From Deltaproteobacteria bacterium (GTDB lineage Bacteria; Desulfobacterota; Desulfobacteria; Desulfobacterales; ETH-SRB1), in NCBI GenBank assembly GCA_019314185.1, contig JAFCZU010000184.1:1-6626 (forward strand): 6,626 nt of DNA, written 5' to 3'. Numbering within the stretch: position 1 is the first letter of the stretch; the number at the start of each line of letters is the position of its first letter. A model generated the notes under the pieces. That model was given only the letters and a program-made list of their open reading frames with translations. It was not told the origin of the DNA and searched no databases. The position numbers and the translations under genes are program-made. Below are positions 5,125-6,626 of this stretch, piece by piece.

Positions 5125-5246
5125 TGAAGAACATCAAAAGGCAGGTAAAAATAGTGAAATTTAATTAAGTTATGTCTTAAATAAAACCCTGATCGAATCT
5201 ACACCCTGTTTTGAGATGCAAATAAAACCGCGTTTGATGTTCTTCA
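5125..5246. repeat. 122-bp segment bounded by perfect 14-bp inverted repeats
   Basis: TGAAGAACATCAAA at 5125..5138 is exactly inverted as TTTGATGTTCTTCA at 5233..5246, with 94 bp between. The right arm lies inside the protein-like remnant at 5170..5385, where it encodes V-K-N-I-K; the left arm would read M-K-N-I-K on the plus strand. It may be an inverted duplication, or the end of a degraded mobile element. No flanking target duplication is visible. Confidence 0.55.
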
Positions 5247-5385
5247 CCAAAGGGATAGAGCCTTTGGCACTTTTTTTAATATCGACTGATAAAACAGTAA
5301 AATCGAAAAGCTCATCAATAGTATAGGAAAAACAGTGCGGAGCTTTAACTTTGACTTGAATTAAGCAAGAAGAATGCCAGCTTGT
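5170..5385 (-). pseudogene. Unrecognised 71-codon gene remnant lacking a start
   Basis: The frame between a TAA at 5388..5386 and a TAA at 5172..5170 encodes a convincing protein segment. It opens with S-W-H-S-S-C-L-I-Q-V-K-V, continues with HCFSYTIDELFDFTVLSVDI, then KKSAKGSIPLVKNIKRGFIC, and ends ISKQGVDSIRVLFKT. Hydrophobic and charged residues alternate as in beta-strands and helices, and low-complexity sequence is absent. No ATG or GTG begins it; the first in-frame TTG-GTG pair is two-thirds of the way in. It therefore looks like the C-terminal part of a gene cut off at its 5' side. I do not recognise the family; given the inverted repeat overlapping it, a degraded transposase tail is one option. 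It sits in an otherwise gene-free gap. Confidence 0.4.
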
Positions 5386-5624
5386 TTATAAAATATTTTT
5401 ATCAATTATTTTAGGAAGATAGGTCTGGAAGGGAGTGAGGACAAAATAATATCGTCATTATTTTGCCGGTTTAAGTTGAAGAATTTGCCGGTTTCAACGC
5501 ATAGTGCAAAGCGCATAGAGCAAGGAGTATAATATGCCATTCCATCACTCGATTTTCCTCTCAGCATGAGAGAGCGAAAAAGGAGGGGGTTGAAGAATTT
5601 GCAGGTTTGTGGGAATTGTTAGGT
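5386..5624. other. Intergenic stretch with short repeats downstream of the AbiEii-like gene
   Basis: No supportable gene. Three copies of TTTGC(C/A)GGTTT lie at 5462..5472, 5484..5494 and 5598..5608. The last two belong to a 20-bp direct repeat (5475..5494 and 5589..5608, 19 of 20 identical). CAAAATAAT/ATTATTTTG (5442..5450 and 5457..5465) is a perfect 9-bp stem with a 6-nt loop. CTCTC-AGCAT-GAGAG (5558..5572), flanked by T- and A-runs, is a weak hairpin 50-odd bases past the toxin-like gene and the nearest thing to a terminator here, without a clean T-tract. Confidence 0.5.
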
Positions 5625-6266
5625 TCAGATTTTCTTGGCTATTTGTTTTACCTCTTCGGTTAACACGTGCTTAATCTCATCCCAATCTGAGTCCCAGATC
5701 ATATTGACAGGCTTTTCTGTATCCGCCTCTTCGAAATCGAGCAGACCTTTCAAGAAAAGCATCTTGCTATAGCTAACACCCTGGTTTTCTTCCATGGCTA
5801 ATTGGAGAAGAATATCTAGAGAAATTGTCTGTCTGGTCAAGCAATAGAGGTCCACGAAGTCTTTCCTATCGCCCCTGCTTCCTATAGCCATAAGTTTCAT
5901 CCTGCCGATATCCCTGGCATCAGCCAGGAGAAAAGTTGTGTCTAAGTGCCTCATGTCTATCAGGGGAAATGTCAAAGGAATTGATTCTTTGATGAAATCA
6001 ACCTTGATTGCTTGAATAATCATTTCCGTGTGCCGGTTAGTTTCATTCACTGTCAAACCCTTTAAGCCAGTTTTCCGGAAATAAAGCCTGAGCTGTTCGG
6101 CATTGCAATCCTTTGCCGAAAAAAAATCCAGATCTTCAGAAACCCTATGCCCCAACTGAAGGGCCATGGCGCTGCCACCTGCCAGGTAAAACTCTCCTTC
6201 TTGAAGAACAGAATGAAGCTTTTCTATTAATTCCCAAAGGGATTGGGGTAAGACCTCGGAATACAT
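5625..6266 (-). CDS. AbiEii/AbiGii-type nucleotidyltransferase (putative toxin)
   Basis: A 213-residue protein of the nucleotidyltransferase family that includes the AbiEii toxins of abortive-infection/type IV toxin-antitoxin systems. The minimal nucleotidyltransferase fold is visible. YLAGGSAMALQLGHRVSEDLDFF at 27-49 gives the G30-G31-S32 turn and the metal-binding pair D45 and D47. VDF at 89-91 supplies the third acidic residue, D90. DIGRMKLMAIGSRGDRKDFVDLYCL at 119-143 gives K124, R134, D136 and D139, the C-terminal motif typical of AbiEii. It is shorter than classic AbiEii (about 300 aa), lacking part of the C-terminal helical region. GGAG 8 nt before the ATG at 6266 supports the start. 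It overlaps the upstream DUF6922-like gene by 40 nt. Toxin activity is inferred from family; a housekeeping or solo nucleotidyltransferase role cannot be excluded. Confidence 0.85.
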   Translation of the reverse strand: MYSEVLPQSLWELIEKLHSVLQEGEFYLAGGSAMALQLGHRVSEDLDFFSAKDCNAEQLRLYFRKTGLKGLTVNETNRHTEMIIQAIKVDFIKESIPLTFPLIDMRHLDTTFLLADARDIGRMKLMAIGSRGDRKDFVDLYCLTRQTISLDILLQLAMEENQGVSYSKMLFLKGLLDFEEADTEKPVNMIWDSDWDEIKHVLTEEVKQIAKKI

Positions 6267-6547
6267 TCTTCATGCTCCAAATCTAATAGCACCTTCCAGA
6301 AATTCCTTGACCTTCGAGAAAGCAACCGACTCTGTCGAACCACCGTGGCCATCTCTTCCTGGCTATAAGTCTTTAACAAGAAGCTCACAGCCACATCGTC
6401 TCCATGTTCCATCAGACGGGCAATAATAAAACGCCTCGATTTCCCAATGTACAATTTATCGAAATCAACATCCCAAAAAAACGTCTTAAAATATCTTGGC
6501 AGAGCTTTATAAGTTTTCATACATGTTAAAGAAAACTCGAAGTACAT
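6227..6547 (-). CDS. DUF6922-like small protein, probable antitoxin partner
   Basis: A 106-residue protein resembling the DUF6922-type partners often found just upstream of AbiEii-like nucleotidyltransferases. Visible marks are LPRYFKTFFWDVDFDKL at 16-32 (FWDVD is the hallmark), FIIARLMEHGDDVAVSFLLKTY at 40-61 and SRLLSRRSRNFWKVLL at 73-88, with the final S-x-x-S-R-N-F-W run. It is basic in the middle, which fits nucleic-acid or toxin binding. The start is uncertain: the ATG at 6547 lacks a close ribosome binding site, and the next ATG at 6520 gives a 97-residue form beginning MKTYKALPRYF. An AGGGAG lies about 20 nt above 6547, suggesting that the original start was nearer to it. The 40-nt overlap with the nucleotidyltransferase gene implies co-translation. 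Its antitoxin role is inferred from gene order. Confidence 0.7.
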   Translation of the reverse strand: MYFEFSLTCMKTYKALPRYFKTFFWDVDFDKLYIGKSRRFIIARLMEHGDDVAVSFLLKTYSQEEMATVVRQSRLLSRRSRNFWKVLLDLEHEECIPRSYPNPFGN

Positions 6548-6582
6548 ATTGTTCGGTTCAATAATTCTCCCTAAAATCTAGA

Positions 6583-6601
6583 TTAACTTTTTACAAGTTA
6601 A
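6583..6601. promoter_or_regulatory. Inverted repeat upstream of the toxin-antitoxin-like pair (candidate operator)
   Basis: TTAACTT (6583..6589) and AAGTTAA (6595..6601) are perfect 7-bp arms around a 5-bp centre, about 36 bp upstream of the first ATG of the two-gene module. The half-site AAGTTA recurs at 6615..6620, 20 bp (about two helical turns) further out. This layout fits a site for autoregulation, as in many toxin-antitoxin operons, but no protein with an obvious HTH is encoded by the pair, so the binder is unknown. Confidence 0.35.
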
Positions 6602-6626
6602 ATAAAAATATCTAAAGTTATGATGT

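Noticed and set aside
5442..5465. Terminator at the AT-rich 9-bp hairpin
   Set aside because: The stem is almost all A and T and neither strand continues into a T-tract.
5406..5540. Minus-strand 44-codon frame starting at an ATG
   Set aside because: Its translation crosses the TTTGCCGGTTT repeats and has no protein-like pattern; no convincing ribosome binding site.

Overview
The window is a stretch of bacterial chromosome with nearly every supportable gene on the minus strand. Read in the direction of transcription (from high to low coordinates) it holds three blocks. Base composition is moderate to AT-rich. The enzyme families and the repeat-littered gene joints recall environmental Gram-negative bacteria such as Desulfobacterota, but nothing here fixes the taxon.

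Block 1 (6626 to about 5625) is a two-gene module. A short DUF6922-like protein (6227..6547) overlaps by 40 nt an AbiEii-type nucleotidyltransferase (5625..6266), in the manner of a type IV (AbiE-like) toxin-antitoxin pair. A 7-bp-armed inverted repeat upstream is a candidate operator. Downstream lies about 670 bp without an intact gene (4952..5624). It holds a 71-codon protein-like remnant, a perfect 14-bp inverted repeat, a GC-rich fold-back, and three copies of an 11-bp motif.

Block 2 (4951 to 4332) is a small MerR-type DNA-binding protein followed by about 280 bp of leader sequence, with a 35-codon remnant and short tandem repeats.

Block 3 (4331 to 1) is a nucleotide-sugar operon: glucose-1-phosphate cytidylyltransferase (rfbF), CDP-glucose 4,6-dehydratase (rfbG), an RmlC-like 3,5-epimerase, a zinc-motif sugar C-methyltransferase of the TylC3/NovU type, and the first 15 codons of an NAD-binding epimerase/reductase. 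Together they predict glucose-1-P to CDP-glucose to CDP-4-keto-6-deoxyglucose, then epimerisation, C-methylation (probably at C3) and 4-keto reduction. The product would be a branched 6-deoxyhexose for LPS O-antigen or another surface glycan.

The most interesting structure is not enzymatic. The operon's gene joints carry inverted-repeat elements. Between the epimerase and the methyltransferase is a 439-bp unit with terminal inverted repeats that carries a GxxExxY (PD-(D/E)xK-like) gene. One joint further on is a 120-bp unit with the same ends. It still encodes the last 11 codons of the same gene family, so it is an internally deleted, MITE-like derivative. Both units lie in the same orientation, and their ends contain the stop codon of the preceding operon gene. 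A third, unrelated fold-back occupies the rfbF-rfbG joint.
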